This document shows positions 28,370-38,991 of a stretch of DNA of 64,000 bases, one piece after another (the first letter of the stretch is position 1; every line of letters starts with the position of its first letter). The DNA lies in NCBI RefSeq assembly GCF_018343775.1, contig NZ_CP074349.1, positions 3,586,001 through 3,650,000 of the forward strand. Direction: 5' to 3'. The stretch is from Pseudomonas cichorii (lineage in GTDB: Bacteria; Pseudomonadota; Gammaproteobacteria; Pseudomonadales; Pseudomonadaceae). The notes below the pieces were generated by a model. The model searched no databases, was not told the DNA's origin, and saw only the letters and a program-made list of their open reading frames with translations. Both the position numbers and the translations under genes were made by a program.

Positions 28370-29283
28370 AGCACCGGCACCTCACGAAGCAACCACTGCA
28401 CCAGTGCCCCGCCACCATGACCGGTCGGGTCGCTGCGCTCGCGCAGACGATGACCCACCACGGACGGCAACACCGCCTGCACATCTTCGGGGATCACATA
28501 ATCGCGGCCCAGCAACAAGGCCCAGGCCCGCGCCGCCGAAACAATCGCCAGGCTGGCCCGGGGCGAAAGCCCGTAGGCGAACTGCGGCTGGCTTCGAGTC
28601 GCGTCCACCAGACGCAAGACATAATCCACCAGCGCATCGCTGACCCGCACCTGCCGGGCCTGGGCCTGCAACAGACCCAGTTCGGCATGGTTGAGTATCG
28701 GTTGCAGACGCGGCATCAGTTCGCGTCGGGATTGCCCCAGCAGCAAGGCTTTTTCAGCCGCCTTGGCGGGATACCCCATGGAAATGCGCATCAGGAAACG
28801 ATCCAGCTGCGACTCGGGCAAGGCAAAAGTGCCGCCGGAACTGAACGGGTTCTGGGTCGCTATCACAAAGAACGGATCGGGCAACAGCCGCGTCGCGCCC
28901 TCGATGGAAACCTGCCCTTCTTCCATCGCTTCCAGCAAGGCACTCTGGCTCTTGGGCGTCGCCCGGTTGATTTCGTCGGCCAGTACCAGTTCAGCGAAGA
29001 TCGGCCCCGGATGAAAGGTGAACTGCCCGGTATCACGATCGAACACTGATGTGCCCAGAATATCGCCGGGCAACAGGTCCGAGGTGAACTGGATACGCTG
29101 ATAGCTCAAGCCCAGGATCCGGGCCAGAGCATGGCTGAGGGTGGTCTTGCCCATGCCCGGCAAGTCCTCGATCAACAGATGACCGCCCCCCAGCAGGCAC
29201 GTCATTGCCAGACGCACCTGCCCTTCCTTGCCCAGCACCACTTCGTTTATGGCACTGAGACATGCATCGAGTTTTCTGCCCAT
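28366..29283 (-). CDS. MoxR-family AAA+ ATPase
   Basis: This 305-residue AAA+ protein carries Walker A GMGKTTLS near residue 44, Walker B LVLADEINRATPK near residue 106, sensor 1 FFVIATQNP and the C-terminal lid with SPRASLAI. MoxR ATPases act as chaperones for metalloenzyme or cell-envelope complexes, usually with a VWA or DUF58 partner. The operon with DUF58 and tgpA suggests a role in envelope maturation; this is an inference. GGAGAGG lies seven bases before the start. Confidence 0.92.
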   Translation of the reverse strand: MGRKLDACLSAINEVVLGKEGQVRLAMTCLLGGGHLLIEDLPGMGKTTLSHALARILGLSYQRIQFTSDLLPGDILGTSVFDRDTGQFTFHPGPIFAELVLADEINRATPKSQSALLEAMEEGQVSIEGATRLLPDPFFVIATQNPFSSGGTFALPESQLDRFLMRISMGYPAKAAEKALLLGQSRRELMPRLQPILNHAELGLLQAQARQVRVSDALVDYVLRLVDATRSQPQFAYGLSPRASLAIVSAARAWALLLGRDYVIPEDVQAVLPSVVGHRLRERSDPTGHGGGALVQWLLREVPVL

Positions 29284-29415
29284 CTGAAAGCCTCTCCAGC
29301 CGACTGCCTATAAAGCCATTGGGACTGCAAACGATGCCATCACGCATAACCACTTTAAGGTTAGCGTAGGCCTTTTCGCCAGAGGAGAGAGGAGAATTGC
29401 TTTTGGAGGTGTGGG

Positions 29416-29462
29416 GTTCGCGAATGAATTCGCCCCTACCGGGAGCCAATTCATTCGCGAAG
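29416..29462. repeat. REP-like inverted pair
   Basis: TTCGCGAATGAATTCGCCCC faces GAGCCAATTCATTCGCGAA between the moxR operon promoter region and the 3' end of the small lipoprotein gene. Confidence 0.8.
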
Positions 29463-29468
29463 GCCGGA

Positions 29469-29747
29469 TCAGCGACCGGCGCGGGACTCGCGAATATAAA
29501 AGCGTGCTTTCTCGGCCTTTTGCGTACAACCTTCAAACGCCTCGAATTGCTGCTGAGTCTTGGCACCGGTCAGGAGCGACAGCGCCTTGGAGTAACTGAC
29601 CGTACCGGCAAAACCTTCGGCCTTGGCCAGATCCAGCTCCTGCCAAGCGCTGTCGAGCTGACTGGCGCAGCTGTCCCGGTATCCGGTCTTGCCGGCACAA
29701 CCTGCAAGGACCACGATGAACAATGGCAAACAGATCCAGGCTTTCAT
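29469..29747 (-). CDS. Small lipoprotein of unknown function
   Basis: This 92-residue protein has a signal peptide with lipobox LAGC at residues 14-17 and then a mostly helical, charged segment with Cys residues at 27 and 74 that could form a disulfide. The residue after the lipid-modified Cys is Ala, not Asp, which favours outer-membrane sorting. It is likely conserved among pseudomonads. Function is unknown; it lies upstream of the moxR-tgpA envelope operon on the same strand, separated by a REP pair. Confidence 0.75.
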   Translation of the reverse strand: MKAWICLPLFIVVLAGCAGKTGYRDSCASQLDSAWQELDLAKAEGFAGTVSYSKALSLLTGAKTQQQFEAFEGCTQKAEKARFYIRESRAGR

Positions 29748-29886
29748 GGGGTGTTACCTCAGACGTGAAAAATAGAGTGTGCGGCTTTGACGATGCTGGC
29801 CACTAAAAGTGCCGTAAGCAACTGTTTTCATTGCATGGCATTCTGCATTACCCGGTCATGGATCGATACCTGTCAGGAGCATTCTG

Positions 29887-30927
29887 ATGAAAAAACGAAT
29901 AGCACTGGTGCTGGGCTCCGGCGGAGCTCGTGGTTATGCCCATATCGGCGTGATCGAAGAGCTGGAACGGCGCAATTATGAAATTTCCTGCATTGCAGGC
30001 TGCTCGATGGGCGCTGTAGTGGGTGGTATCTATGCTGCTGGCAAGCTGGAGCAGTATCGCAAATGGATCGAAAGCCTCGATTACCTGGATGTATTGAGGC
30101 TGGTGGACGTGAGTTTCCGGCTGGGGGCGATTCGTGGCGAGAAGGTTTTCGGACACATTCGCGATATCGTCGGCGAGATCAATATCGAAGACCTGCGCAT
30201 TCCCTACACGGCTGTGGCGACCGACCTCACGAACCAGCAAGAGATATGGTTTCAGGAAGGCTGCCTGCATCAGGCCATGCGCGCCTCGGCAGCGATTCCC
30301 AGCCTGTTTACCCCGGTCATGCAGGGAGGCCGGATGCTGGTAGATGGCGGATTGCTCAACCCGCTGCCTATCGTGCCGGTGGTTTCCAGCCACTGCGATC
30401 TGATCGTGGCGATCAACCTCAACGCCACCAATCAGCAGCAGTATCAGCTACCGACGATTGAGCGCCCGCCGGCCGTGAAAAAACGTGTCGACTCGCTGAT
30501 CAGCTCACTGGGCTCGCGCCTGCCGTTCCGGCGCAAGCTCGAAGCTGTCGAGGGAGGATCGAGCAGCCTGAAACCTGCAGCAGCGCTTATCGAAAACCCT
30601 TGGCTGGGCGAAGAATCCGCCGACCCGCTGGGCCAGCAACCCGCCGCCGCACCTCAGGCCACCGGCGCCCCGAAATCGGCCAGCGGCTCAGTCATTATCG
30701 ACAATGTAGGGCCGGCCTCGTTGCTGGACCTGATCAACCAGAGTTTCGAGGTGATGCAGACGTCCCTGGCGCAATACAAGATCGCCGGTTATCCGCCGGA
30801 CATTCTGATCAACGTTCCAAAACGGGTCTGCCGGTTCTTCGAGTTTTACAAGGCACCGGAACTGATCGCGCTGGGCCGTGAGATTGCCAGGGATACGCTG
30901 GATCGGTATGAAAGTGAGCATGAGTAG
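29887..30927 (+). CDS. Patatin-like phospholipase family protein (RssA-like)
   Basis: This 346-residue protein has the patatin oxyanion loop GSGGARGYAHIG (residues 10-21), the nucleophile elbow GCSMG with Ser40 and the catalytic Asp in VDGG (Asp153), with SAAIPSLFTP between. It should hydrolyse acyl esters of lipids in the cytoplasm or at the inner membrane. No signal peptide is seen. A low-complexity Ala/Pro-rich linker (residues about 235-265) separates the catalytic part from a C-terminal helical domain. The family name RssA is by similarity only. Confidence 0.88.
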   Translation: MKKRIALVLGSGGARGYAHIGVIEELERRNYEISCIAGCSMGAVVGGIYAAGKLEQYRKWIESLDYLDVLRLVDVSFRLGAIRGEKVFGHIRDIVGEINIEDLRIPYTAVATDLTNQQEIWFQEGCLHQAMRASAAIPSLFTPVMQGGRMLVDGGLLNPLPIVPVVSSHCDLIVAINLNATNQQQYQLPTIERPPAVKKRVDSLISSLGSRLPFRRKLEAVEGGSSSLKPAAALIENPWLGEESADPLGQQPAAAPQATGAPKSASGSVIIDNVGPASLLDLINQSFEVMQTSLAQYKIAGYPPDILINVPKRVCRFFEFYKAPELIALGREIARDTLDRYESEHE

Positions 30928-31010
30928 GAACGAATTCATTCGCGAGACGGCATTTCAGGCGCTGCATGTTCTTTGAGTGTACCGGCCTCTCGCGAATGAA
31001 CTGGCTCCAG
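30924..31010. repeat. REP-like inverted pair
   Basis: GGAACGAATTCATTCGCGAG and CTCGCGAATGAACTGGCTCC face each other across about 45 bases between the convergent ends of the patatin gene and kdpE. Confidence 0.75.
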
Positions 31011-31011
31011 G

Positions 31012-31701
31012 TCAGCCGCCCATCAAGCGGTATCCGACCCCCGCCTCGGTCACGATAAATCGCGGGGCGGCAGGGTCATCGGCCAGTTTCTGTCGCAGGT
31101 GCCCTACCACAATCCGCAAATAGTGGCTGTCCTCGGTATGAGTCGGCCCCCAGATATCCTTGAGCAATTGCTGCTGGGTGATGACCCGTCCCGGATAGCG
31201 CGCCAGTTGCGCCAGCACCGCGTACTCTTTGCGGGTCAGCGACACCTCGACGCCCTCAAGCAACACACGCCGATAGGCAAGGTCCACCGTCAACGGGCCG
31301 ATATTGACTGCCGCTTCCGGCTTATCGCCAACCGGCACCTGACGCAATAACGCACGAACCCTGGCCAGGAATTCCTGGATACCGAACGGTTTGGTCACAT
31401 AATCATTGGCCCCGGCATCCAGCGCCTGGACCTTCTGCACTTCACTGGCCCGTACGGAAAGCACCAGCACCGGCACACTCGACCACTCGCGAAACTCGCT
31501 CAGCACCTGTTGACCGTCCATATCCGGCAAACCCAGGTCGAGCACCAGCAAGTCAGGCTTGCTCAGCGCCGCCTGGCTCAAGCCGTCGGTGCCGGTTGCC
31601 GCTTCAAGTACTTTGTACCCCTGCGAGACGAGGCTGATGCGCAAGAACTTGCGAATCTGCGGCTCGTCGTCGATCACCAGAATGGTCGCGGTCTGACTCA
31701 T
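31012..31701 (-). CDS. kdpE: KdpE response regulator
   Basis: This 229-residue OmpR-family regulator has the acidic pair at 11-12, phosphoacceptor Asp55 (LLVLDLGLPD), Lys in VTKPFG near 105 and a winged-helix DNA-binding domain ending in EAGVGYRLM. KdpE phosphorylated by KdpD activates the kdpFABC promoter under potassium limitation. It lies 55 bases after kdpD as the last gene of the kdp cluster. Confidence 0.95.
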   Translation of the reverse strand: MSQTATILVIDDEPQIRKFLRISLVSQGYKVLEAATGTDGLSQAALSKPDLLVLDLGLPDMDGQQVLSEFREWSSVPVLVLSVRASEVQKVQALDAGANDYVTKPFGIQEFLARVRALLRQVPVGDKPEAAVNIGPLTVDLAYRRVLLEGVEVSLTRKEYAVLAQLARYPGRVITQQQLLKDIWGPTHTEDSHYLRIVVGHLRQKLADDPAAPRFIVTEAGVGYRLMGG

Positions 31702-31756
31702 GATATCCCTGGGTGTTCAATGGCCGAGTGGGCCATAAGCCTAACGTAAAGCGTCC

Positions 31757-34411
31757 TCAAGACAACGATTCCGTTTCTGCTTCCGGCTGGGCTTGCAGTG
31801 GCAGGTGCAAGGTGATGCTGGTGCCCTGCCCGTCAATGCCCGCGCCGACGCTGACCCGTCCGCCATGGGCACCGACCATGCCTTGACAGATCGCCAGCCC
31901 CAGCCCCGTGCCCTGCCCGCCACGATCCCCTCGGGCGGCGGTGTAGAACATGTCGAAAATCTTCGACCGCTCGCTCTCGGGAATCCCCGGACCTTCATCG
32001 CTGACAGCAAATATCAGTTCGCCGTTCTCGACGGTGACCGCCATCTGCAGACGGCCATTGAGTGGCGAAAAGCGCGCCGCGTTTTCCAGCACATTGACCA
32101 GCGCCTGCTCGATCAGCGCCGCATGCACATACAACAGCGGCAGTTCGGCAGATACCTGGGCCTCGACCTGCAACGGCGCCATCACGGCACGCAAACGGCT
32201 GAGTGCGCTGCCGACGATATCACCGGGCGATACCCAGTCCCGTGCCAGCTTAAGGGCACCGTGCCCCAGGCGGGTCATGTCCAGCAGGTTCTGAATGTAG
32301 CGATCCAGACGCTCGGCCTCGTCCCGGGTGCCTTCCAGCAGTTCACGACGGTCCTCCAGAGAAATGGCCTCGCCCAGCGCCAGCAGGCTGTCGATGCTGC
32401 CGCGCATGGACGTCAGGGGCGTGCGCAAATCATGAGATACCGACGCCAGCAAGGCACTGCGCAACTGCTCGGTTTCCCCATGCAAGCGTGCTGCTTCAAG
32501 ATCCTCGGCCAGCCGCGCACGGGCCAGCGCCTGGGCCAGTGGCTGGCTGAGCGCGATCAACAGACGGCGACGCTGGGCAGTGAATTCCTGGCCGTCGCGA
32601 GGACACACGCCCAGCAAGGCCAGCGGCCCGTTTTCACCGGACAATGGCCACCACCACCAACGACCGGACGGCAAGGTGCCGGTGCCGTAGCCCGCCGCCT
32701 GATCGTGCTGCCAGGCCCAGTCTGCCGCCGCACGCTCCGATTCGGACAGTGGCGCAATATCGTCGCTGAGTTTCCAGCCGCCCTGCCCGTCGCGGTCCAG
32801 CAGGCAGACTTGCAGCTCCTGCCAGCCATTCAAATGATGTTCGGCGGCGCTGAGCACGGCCTGACGATCCGTCGCGGCAGTCATCTTGCGGGACAGGTCC
32901 AGCAATTCGCTGGTCTGTTCCTGAGTATCGCGCAAGGCTTCCAGTTGCCGACGCTGGCGGGCCGCCAGATTACCGGTCAGGGCAGACATCAGCAGAAAGA
33001 ACAGCAAGGTCAGCACGTCTTCTTCGCGCTGGATGATCAGGGAAAAACTCGGCGGCATGAACAGAAAGTCATAAGCCAGGAACGACAACACCGAACAGGC
33101 CAGCGCCGGGCCCACGCTGGTGCGTATCGCCACCAGCAGGACAGCCGCCAGAAACACCAGCGAGATATTCGGCAGATCCAGTACGTTCGACACCGCCCAG
33201 GCCACGGCACTGGCCAGTACGGTCGCAATCAGGGCCAGGAAATAATCGAACCATGGCGCAGGCCGGGACGAGCGAACCCGTGGCTGATCCGGCAATGGCT
33301 CGCTGTCCAGCACACTGATTTCAAGGCCATGGGCCTCACGCAAAAGACGCTCGGCAACCCCGCCGCCGAACAGCCGCCGACGCAGGCGCGGCTGCGACTG
33401 GCCAACCAGAACCACGCTGGCCCGGCGCTCGGCCGCATGCTGAATCAGGGTTCTGGCCACTTCACCTGCACGCAGTTGCACCACTTCCCCTCCCAGCCGT
33501 TCGGCCAGTTGCTGGGCTCGCTGCAAACGGGCGCGGGACTGTTCGTCGAAAGGCCGGCCATTGTCGACATGCACCAGCGTCCAGGGCAAATGCCGACGCT
33601 GGGCAACACGGCTGGCATGACGAACCAGACGCTCGGCATGGATGTCGCCATCCACACACACCAGCAACCGACCGCGCACAGCAGGCGCGTCCTGCCCCAA
33701 CTGGCGGTAGCCTTGGGCGAGGTCATTATCGACCTGTGCCGCAGCCGTCTGCATCGCCAGTTCGCGCAAGGCCGTAAGGTTGGTCTGGGTAAAGAACGCA
33801 TCGATGGCCGCCCGCGCCTGTTCCGGCACATAGACCTTGCCGTCGCGCAGGCGCTCCAGCAGTTCACGGGGCGGCAGGTCAATCAGCACCAACTCATAGG
33901 CTTCCTGCAACACCCAGTCGGGCAGGGTTTCCCGGACCTGCACGCCGGTAATCCCGCGCACCTGATCGTTGAGGCTTTCCAGATGCTGGACATTGACAGT
34001 GGTGTAGACATTGATGCCCGCCGCCAGCAGCTCCTGAATGTCCTGCCAGCGTTTCGCGTGGCGACTGCCCGGCGCATTGCTGTGGGCCAGCTCGTCCACC
34101 AGCGCCAGTTCCGGGCGCTGTTTGAGCAGGCCATCGAGGTCCATCTCTTCCAGGGTCACGCCACGGTATTGCGAGCGCAGCAGAGGCTGTTGCGGCAGAC
34201 CGCCCAGCAATGCCTCGGTTTCTGCGCGACCATGGGTTTCAACCACACCGGCCAGCACCTTCACGCCCTGACGCAACTGGCCATGGGCAGCCTGCAGCAT
34301 GGCGTAGGTCTTGCCGACGCCAGGCGCAGCGCCCAGAAACACTTTCAAACGCCCACGCCCGGCTCTGGGCATATCGGCTAACAAGGCATCGGCACGGCCG
34401 GAATCACTCAT
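31757..34411 (-). CDS. kdpD: KdpD potassium-limitation sensor kinase
   Basis: This 884-residue sensor has the N-terminal KdpD domain with Walker A GAAPGVGKT (about residues 28-36), a Usp-like domain (about 245-370), four membrane helices (about 395-490), a GAF-like segment and a kinase core with phosphoacceptor His660 in SHDLRTP and the G-box GQGTGLGLA near 840. It senses external potassium and turgor-related signals and controls KdpE. All expected domains are intact and the length is normal. It starts 16 bp after kdpC. Confidence 0.95.
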   Translation of the reverse strand: MSDSGRADALLADMPRAGRGRLKVFLGAAPGVGKTYAMLQAAHGQLRQGVKVLAGVVETHGRAETEALLGGLPQQPLLRSQYRGVTLEEMDLDGLLKQRPELALVDELAHSNAPGSRHAKRWQDIQELLAAGINVYTTVNVQHLESLNDQVRGITGVQVRETLPDWVLQEAYELVLIDLPPRELLERLRDGKVYVPEQARAAIDAFFTQTNLTALRELAMQTAAAQVDNDLAQGYRQLGQDAPAVRGRLLVCVDGDIHAERLVRHASRVAQRRHLPWTLVHVDNGRPFDEQSRARLQRAQQLAERLGGEVVQLRAGEVARTLIQHAAERRASVVLVGQSQPRLRRRLFGGGVAERLLREAHGLEISVLDSEPLPDQPRVRSSRPAPWFDYFLALIATVLASAVAWAVSNVLDLPNISLVFLAAVLLVAIRTSVGPALACSVLSFLAYDFLFMPPSFSLIIQREEDVLTLLFFLLMSALTGNLAARQRRQLEALRDTQEQTSELLDLSRKMTAATDRQAVLSAAEHHLNGWQELQVCLLDRDGQGGWKLSDDIAPLSESERAAADWAWQHDQAAGYGTGTLPSGRWWWWPLSGENGPLALLGVCPRDGQEFTAQRRRLLIALSQPLAQALARARLAEDLEAARLHGETEQLRSALLASVSHDLRTPLTSMRGSIDSLLALGEAISLEDRRELLEGTRDEAERLDRYIQNLLDMTRLGHGALKLARDWVSPGDIVGSALSRLRAVMAPLQVEAQVSAELPLLYVHAALIEQALVNVLENAARFSPLNGRLQMAVTVENGELIFAVSDEGPGIPESERSKIFDMFYTAARGDRGGQGTGLGLAICQGMVGAHGGRVSVGAGIDGQGTSITLHLPLQAQPEAETESLS

Positions 34412-34427
34412 GGTTGTTACTACTCAC

Positions 34428-35000
34428 TCAAAGTTGTGCCTGGCGTTGCGCAGACGTTAACTGATTCAGGGCACGATTCAAGTCCAGCACATTAACCACG
34501 GGCGGGCCAATCAGGGATCGCTCGGTGTTGGCCTCGATCAAGGCCTGAACCTGCTCCAGCGGCAACTTGCGCGCCGCCGCGACCCGTGCAGCCTGATAGG
34601 TAACGGAGGACGGCGGCAGGTGCGGATCCAGGCCGCTGCCTGAAGTTGTCAGCAAGGCCAGCGGCACTGCGCCCTGCCCTGCAACGGCCAGTTTGGCGGC
34701 CTCTTCGGTGACACGGGTCGCCAGGGCCGGATTACTCGGCGCCAGGTTGCTCGCGCTGCTGGAAACCGTGGCGAAGGCGCCGGCTGAGGGACGCGACTGG
34801 AACCATTCATCGCCGCTGAAGGCCTGGGCAATCAGCTCCGAGCCTTGCACTTTGCCGCTGGCGTCGTAAACCAGACTGCCATTGGCCTGCTCGGGGAAAG
34901 CCACCTGAGCCACACCGGTCACCGCCAATGGATAAGCCACACCGGTCAGCACAGTCATCAACACAATCAGGCTCAAGGCCGGACGCAATACAGTGGACAT
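34428..35000 (-). CDS. kdpC: KdpC subunit of the potassium-transporting ATPase
   Basis: This 190-residue protein has one N-terminal transmembrane helix (about residues 10-30) and a periplasmic domain with SRPSAG, the conserved [11 protein letters not shown] (near 120-130) and the NVLDLNRAL ending. KdpC stabilises the KdpFABC complex. The second of two adjacent ATGs (35000) is chosen for the AGGA seven bases upstream. Unlike most kdp operons, a REP pair separates it from kdpB. Confidence 0.95.
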   Translation of the reverse strand: MSTVLRPALSLIVLMTVLTGVAYPLAVTGVAQVAFPEQANGSLVYDASGKVQGSELIAQAFSGDEWFQSRPSAGAFATVSSSASNLAPSNPALATRVTEEAAKLAVAGQGAVPLALLTTSGSGLDPHLPPSSVTYQAARVAAARKLPLEQVQALIEANTERSLIGPPVVNVLDLNRALNQLTSAQRQAQL

Positions 35001-35035
35001 CATCAGTTCCTCATAGAGAGTTGCAACACTTCATG

Positions 35036-35107
35036 CAGGAGCGAACTTGTTCGCGAAAGCGGTATTCCATAGAGCCTCTGTCTTTCGCGAATGAATTCGC
35101 TCCTACA
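35036..35107. repeat. REP-like inverted pair inside the kdp operon
   Basis: GAGCGAACTTGTTCGCGAAA and TTTCGCGAATGAATTCGCTC face each other across about 30 bases in the 120-bp gap between kdpB and kdpC. It interrupts the normally tight gene spacing of this operon. Confidence 0.85.
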
Positions 35108-35121
35108 CATTGGGTCCGGTT

Positions 35122-37188
35122 TTACACCAGCCCCAATCCAACCAGCAGCATGTCGATCAGCTTGATCCCCACGAACGGCACGATGATGCCGCCCACCCCA
35201 TAGATCAGCAGGTTGCGGCGCAGCAGATGAGCCGCGCTGGCGGCCTGGACTCGTACGCCGCGCAGGGCCAGCGGGATCAGCAGCACGATAATCAAGGCGT
35301 TGAAGACGATGGCCGAGACAATCGCGCTTTGCGGGCTGGCCAGTTGCATGATGTTCAGCACGCCCAGTTGCGGGTAGATCGCAGCGAACAGGGCCGGCAG
35401 GATCGCGAAGTATTTGGCGATATCGTTGGCGATGGAAAAGGTTGTCAGCGCCCCGCGGGTCACCAGCAGTTCCTTGCCGATCTGCACCACATCCAGCAAC
35501 TTGGTCGGATCGCTGTCCAGATCGACCATGTTCGCTGCTTCCCGCGCCGCCTGGGTGCCGTCGTTCATCGCCATGCCGACGTCCGCCTGAGCCAGTGCAG
35601 GCGCATCGTTGGCACCGTCGCCACACATGGCAACCAGCCGCCCTTCGTTCTGCTCGGCGCGAATACGCTCCAGCTTCTTCTCCGGCGTCGCTTCAGCCAG
35701 CACATCGTCCACACCGGCTTCGGCGGCAATCGCCGCAGCGGTCAGCGGGTTGTCGCCCGTGACCATCACGGTGCGAATGCCCAGTTTGCGCAGTTCGGCA
35801 AAACGCTCGCGGATGCCAGGCTTGACCACGTCCTTGAGGTGGATGGCGCCCAGCAGTTTCTTGTCGACACACACCAGCAATGGCGTACCGCCAGTCTTGG
35901 CGATCTTGTCGATTTCCCGGGCCAGAGCCTCAGGCAGGTCGCGACGTTGCAGATCCACAAAGGCCAGCAATGAATCCACGGCACCCTTGCGGTACTGGTG
36001 ACCTTGATAATCCACGCCGGACAAACGGGTTTCTGCGCTGAAAGGCACAGCCGTCAGTTGCGAAGGTTTTGGCTCGCTGATCGGGTGCAGGTTACGCAGG
36101 TATTCGACGATGGATTTACCTTCAGCCGTGTCATCAGCCAGGGACGCCAGCAAGGCGCCGTCGCTCATCTCTTTGGCCGTGACACCCGTCGCGGAATACA
36201 GCGCGCTGCAACGACGGTTACCAAAGGTGATGGTGCCGGTCTTGTCCAGCAGCAGCACGTGCACATCACCGGCAGCCTCCACGGCACGGCCGGACTTGGC
36301 GATGACATTGAGGCGCACCAGCCGGTCCATGCCCGCGATACCGATGGCCGACAATAAGCCGCCGATGGTGGTAGGAATCAGAGTCACCAGCAGCGCTACC
36401 AGAAACACCAGCGGCAGGCTGCCACCGGCAAAGTGGGCGAACGGCTGCAAGGTCACGACCACCAGCAGGAAGATCAGGGTCAGGCCGATCAGCAGGATAT
36501 CCAGCGCCACTTCGTTGGGCGTTTTCTGACGTTTTGCACCTTCGACCAGGGCAATCATGCGGTCCAGGGTCGATTCGCCGGGGTTGGTGCTGATCTGTAT
36601 CAGCAGCCAGTCGGACACCAGCCGGGTGTTGCCGGTCACCGCCGAACGGTCGCCGCCAGACTCACGGATGACCGGCGCCGATTCACCGGTAATCGCCGCT
36701 TCGTTGACCGCTGCAATACCTTCGATGACTTCGCCGTCACCGGGGATCATTTCCCCGGCCTCGACGCGCACCACGTCGCCTTTGCGCAAGGCGCTGGCAT
36801 TGACCATGCTGAACGCGCCAGACTCATCGCGACGCCGCGCCTTGAGCCCTTCACTGCCCGCCTTTAGACTGTCGGCTCGCGCCTTGCCGCGCCCTTCGGC
36901 CAAGGCTTCGGCAAAGTTGGCAAACAACACGGTGAACCACAGCCACAGGGCGATCTGCAACGCAACGCCGATCGGTACAGCCGGGTCGGGAATCAGGCAT
37001 AGAACCGTGGTCAGGATGGCGGTCAGTTCCACCACCAGCATCACCGGCGAGCGGGCCAGTTGACGAGGGTCGAGCTTGACGAAGGCTTGCACCAGCGCAC
37101 CGCGCCAAAGCGACGAGAAACTGGTTTTTGCCGGATCGGCCACTGCTGGCGCTTCAGACGGCTTTGTCACAGGAATCTGCATATTCAT
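35122..37188 (-). CDS. kdpB: KdpB, P-type ATPase catalytic subunit
   Basis: This 688-residue P-type ATPase has the actuator motif TGESAPV, the phosphorylation site DKTGTITFG (near residue 315), the nucleotide-binding domain and hinge [10 protein letters not shown], with membrane helices at both ends. It powers potassium import by the KdpFABC complex. The second ATG (37188) has GGAG at proper distance. It starts 10 bases after kdpA. Confidence 0.96.
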   Translation of the reverse strand: MNMQIPVTKPSEAPAVADPAKTSFSSLWRGALVQAFVKLDPRQLARSPVMLVVELTAILTTVLCLIPDPAVPIGVALQIALWLWFTVLFANFAEALAEGRGKARADSLKAGSEGLKARRRDESGAFSMVNASALRKGDVVRVEAGEMIPGDGEVIEGIAAVNEAAITGESAPVIRESGGDRSAVTGNTRLVSDWLLIQISTNPGESTLDRMIALVEGAKRQKTPNEVALDILLIGLTLIFLLVVVTLQPFAHFAGGSLPLVFLVALLVTLIPTTIGGLLSAIGIAGMDRLVRLNVIAKSGRAVEAAGDVHVLLLDKTGTITFGNRRCSALYSATGVTAKEMSDGALLASLADDTAEGKSIVEYLRNLHPISEPKPSQLTAVPFSAETRLSGVDYQGHQYRKGAVDSLLAFVDLQRRDLPEALAREIDKIAKTGGTPLLVCVDKKLLGAIHLKDVVKPGIRERFAELRKLGIRTVMVTGDNPLTAAAIAAEAGVDDVLAEATPEKKLERIRAEQNEGRLVAMCGDGANDAPALAQADVGMAMNDGTQAAREAANMVDLDSDPTKLLDVVQIGKELLVTRGALTTFSIANDIAKYFAILPALFAAIYPQLGVLNIMQLASPQSAIVSAIVFNALIIVLLIPLALRGVRVQAASAAHLLRRNLLIYGVGGIIVPFVGIKLIDMLLVGLGLV

Positions 37189-37198
37189 CATCGGCTCC

Positions 37199-38893
37199 TC
37201 AGAAGCCCAGGCTCAAATGTTCGGCAATCGGCCCAAGTGCCAGGGTTGGCAGGAAGGTCAGGCCACCGACCAGCAAAATGGTCACAGTCAGCAAAGTCAC
37301 GAACAGCGGGCCATGGGTCGGGAAGCTGTTGATACCCTGTGGCGCGGCCTTTTTCATCGCCAGGCTGCCCGCCAGTGCCAGAACCGGCACGATGTAGCCG
37401 AAACGTCCCAGGAACATCGCCACGCTGAGCATCAGGTTGTGGAAAACGGTATTGGCACTGAAGCCACCGAACGCCGAGCCGTTGTTGGCCGTGGCCGAGG
37501 TGTAGGCGTACAGCAACTGGCTGAAGCCATGGGGGCCGGGGTTGCTCACCGAGGCCAGCGGCCCTGGCAGACTGGCAGCCACGGCACCGAGCACCAGCAC
37601 GCCGACAGGCATGACCAACAGGGTCGCGACCAGCAGGCGGATTTCTGTCGCTTGCAGCTTCTTGCCAAGGTATTCCGGGGTGCGGCCAATCATCAGGCCG
37701 GCCAAGAAGACGGCGATCAACACGTTGAGCAACATGCCGTTGAGGCCGACACCGACGCCGCCGAAGATCACCTCACCGACCATCATGTTGACCAGCGCGA
37801 CCATGCCGGTCAGCGGGTTGAGGCTGTCATGCATGGCGTTGACCGAGCCGTTCGACGCGGCAGTGGTCGCTGTCGCCCAGAGCACGGTAGCGGTGGTGCC
37901 AAAACGGCTTTCCTTGCCTTCCAGCGGCGCGGTCTGCTCGACACCTGCAATATTCAGCGCCGGGTTGGGCTGATACTCGGCCCACAGCGAAACAGCACCG
38001 CCGATCAGCAGCATGATCAGCATGCAGGCCATGATTGCGCGGCTCTGGCGCATGTCCTTGACGTAATGGCCGAAGGTGAACACAAGTGCAGCCGGAATCA
38101 GCAGGATCGACACCAGTTGCAGCAGGTTGCTCAAGGCAGTCGGGTTCTCGAACGGATGCGCCGAGTTCACGCCAAAGAAGCCACCACCGTTGGTACCCAG
38201 TTGCTTGATCGCGATCTGGCTGGCGGCAGGCCCCATGGGCAGGCTTTGGTCAGCGCCTTGCAGGGTGACGGCATCGATGTAGTGGGCAAAACTTTGTGGC
38301 ACTCCCTGCCAGACCAGCAACAAGGCCAGCACGATGCACAGCGGCAACAGACCGTACAGAGTGACGCGGGTCATGTCGGTCCAGAAGTTGCCGAGATTTT
38401 CGGTCGAGCGACGGCTGATGCCGCGACAGAACGCCAGCAGCACAGCAATACCGGTGGCGGCGCTGACAAAGTTCTGCACGGTCAGGCCGACCATCTGGCT
38501 CAGGTAACTCAGCGAAGCTTCACCGCTGTAGCTCTGCCAGTTGGTATTGGTGACGAAACTCATCGCGGTGTTGAACGCCAGCGACCACTCCAGACCCGGC
38601 AACTGCTGCGGGTTGAGCGGCAAGGCGCCCTGCCCCAGCAACATGGCGAACAGCAGCACGAAGCCGGCCAGGTTGAACGCCAGCAAAGCCCACAAGTAGG
38701 CTTTCCAGTTCTGTTCGACCTTGGGGTCGATGCCTGACAGTCGATAGCAGATATTCTCTACCGGCCTCAGCACCGGGCTGAGCCAGGTGCGCTCGCCTTC
38801 AACGACCCGATAGTAGAAACGCCCCAGCAAAGGCGCGGGCAACACGACCAGTACCAGAAAAGCCAGAATCAGCAGATAGTCATAACTGTGCAT
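37199..38893 (-). CDS. kdpA: KdpA, potassium-binding channel-like subunit
   Basis: This 564-residue polytopic inner-membrane protein has about ten helices and the filter-like repeats, including [30 protein letters not shown] and [13 protein letters not shown]. It provides the selectivity filter for potassium in the Kdp complex. The length matches the family. It starts eight bases after the kdpF stop codon. Confidence 0.96.
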   Translation of the reverse strand: MHSYDYLLILAFLVLVVLPAPLLGRFYYRVVEGERTWLSPVLRPVENICYRLSGIDPKVEQNWKAYLWALLAFNLAGFVLLFAMLLGQGALPLNPQQLPGLEWSLAFNTAMSFVTNTNWQSYSGEASLSYLSQMVGLTVQNFVSAATGIAVLLAFCRGISRRSTENLGNFWTDMTRVTLYGLLPLCIVLALLLVWQGVPQSFAHYIDAVTLQGADQSLPMGPAASQIAIKQLGTNGGGFFGVNSAHPFENPTALSNLLQLVSILLIPAALVFTFGHYVKDMRQSRAIMACMLIMLLIGGAVSLWAEYQPNPALNIAGVEQTAPLEGKESRFGTTATVLWATATTAASNGSVNAMHDSLNPLTGMVALVNMMVGEVIFGGVGVGLNGMLLNVLIAVFLAGLMIGRTPEYLGKKLQATEIRLLVATLLVMPVGVLVLGAVAASLPGPLASVSNPGPHGFSQLLYAYTSATANNGSAFGGFSANTVFHNLMLSVAMFLGRFGYIVPVLALAGSLAMKKAAPQGINSFPTHGPLFVTLLTVTILLVGGLTFLPTLALGPIAEHLSLGF

Positions 38894-38901
38894 GGCAGCT
38901 C

Positions 38902-38991
38902 CTAGTTCCGGCCTGCGCGTAGCAGCGCAACCAGCAAGTAAATGAACAGCCCGACTGCCAACAGCAGTGACACCCCATCCAGAACGCTCAT
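38902..38991 (-). CDS. kdpF: KdpF small subunit
   Basis: A 29-residue single-helix protein reading MSVLDGVSLLLAVGLF then IYLLVALLRAGRN. It lies eight bases before kdpA and matches the small hydrophobic KdpF that stabilises the complex and fills a lipid-like position in structures. It is the first gene of the operon, translated from the ATG at 38991. Confidence 0.93.
   Translation of the reverse strand: MSVLDGVSLLLAVGLFIYLLVALLRAGRN

Noticed and set aside
31793..34381. 862-codon open frame on the + strand opposite kdpD
   Set aside because: It mirrors kdpD codon structure; high GC third positions keep the antisense frame free of stops. It has no recognizable domain and many Gln/His-rich runs.
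37076..38737. 553-codon open frame opposite kdpA
   Set aside because: Antisense shadow of a certain gene, rich in Gln, His and Arg, with no domain.
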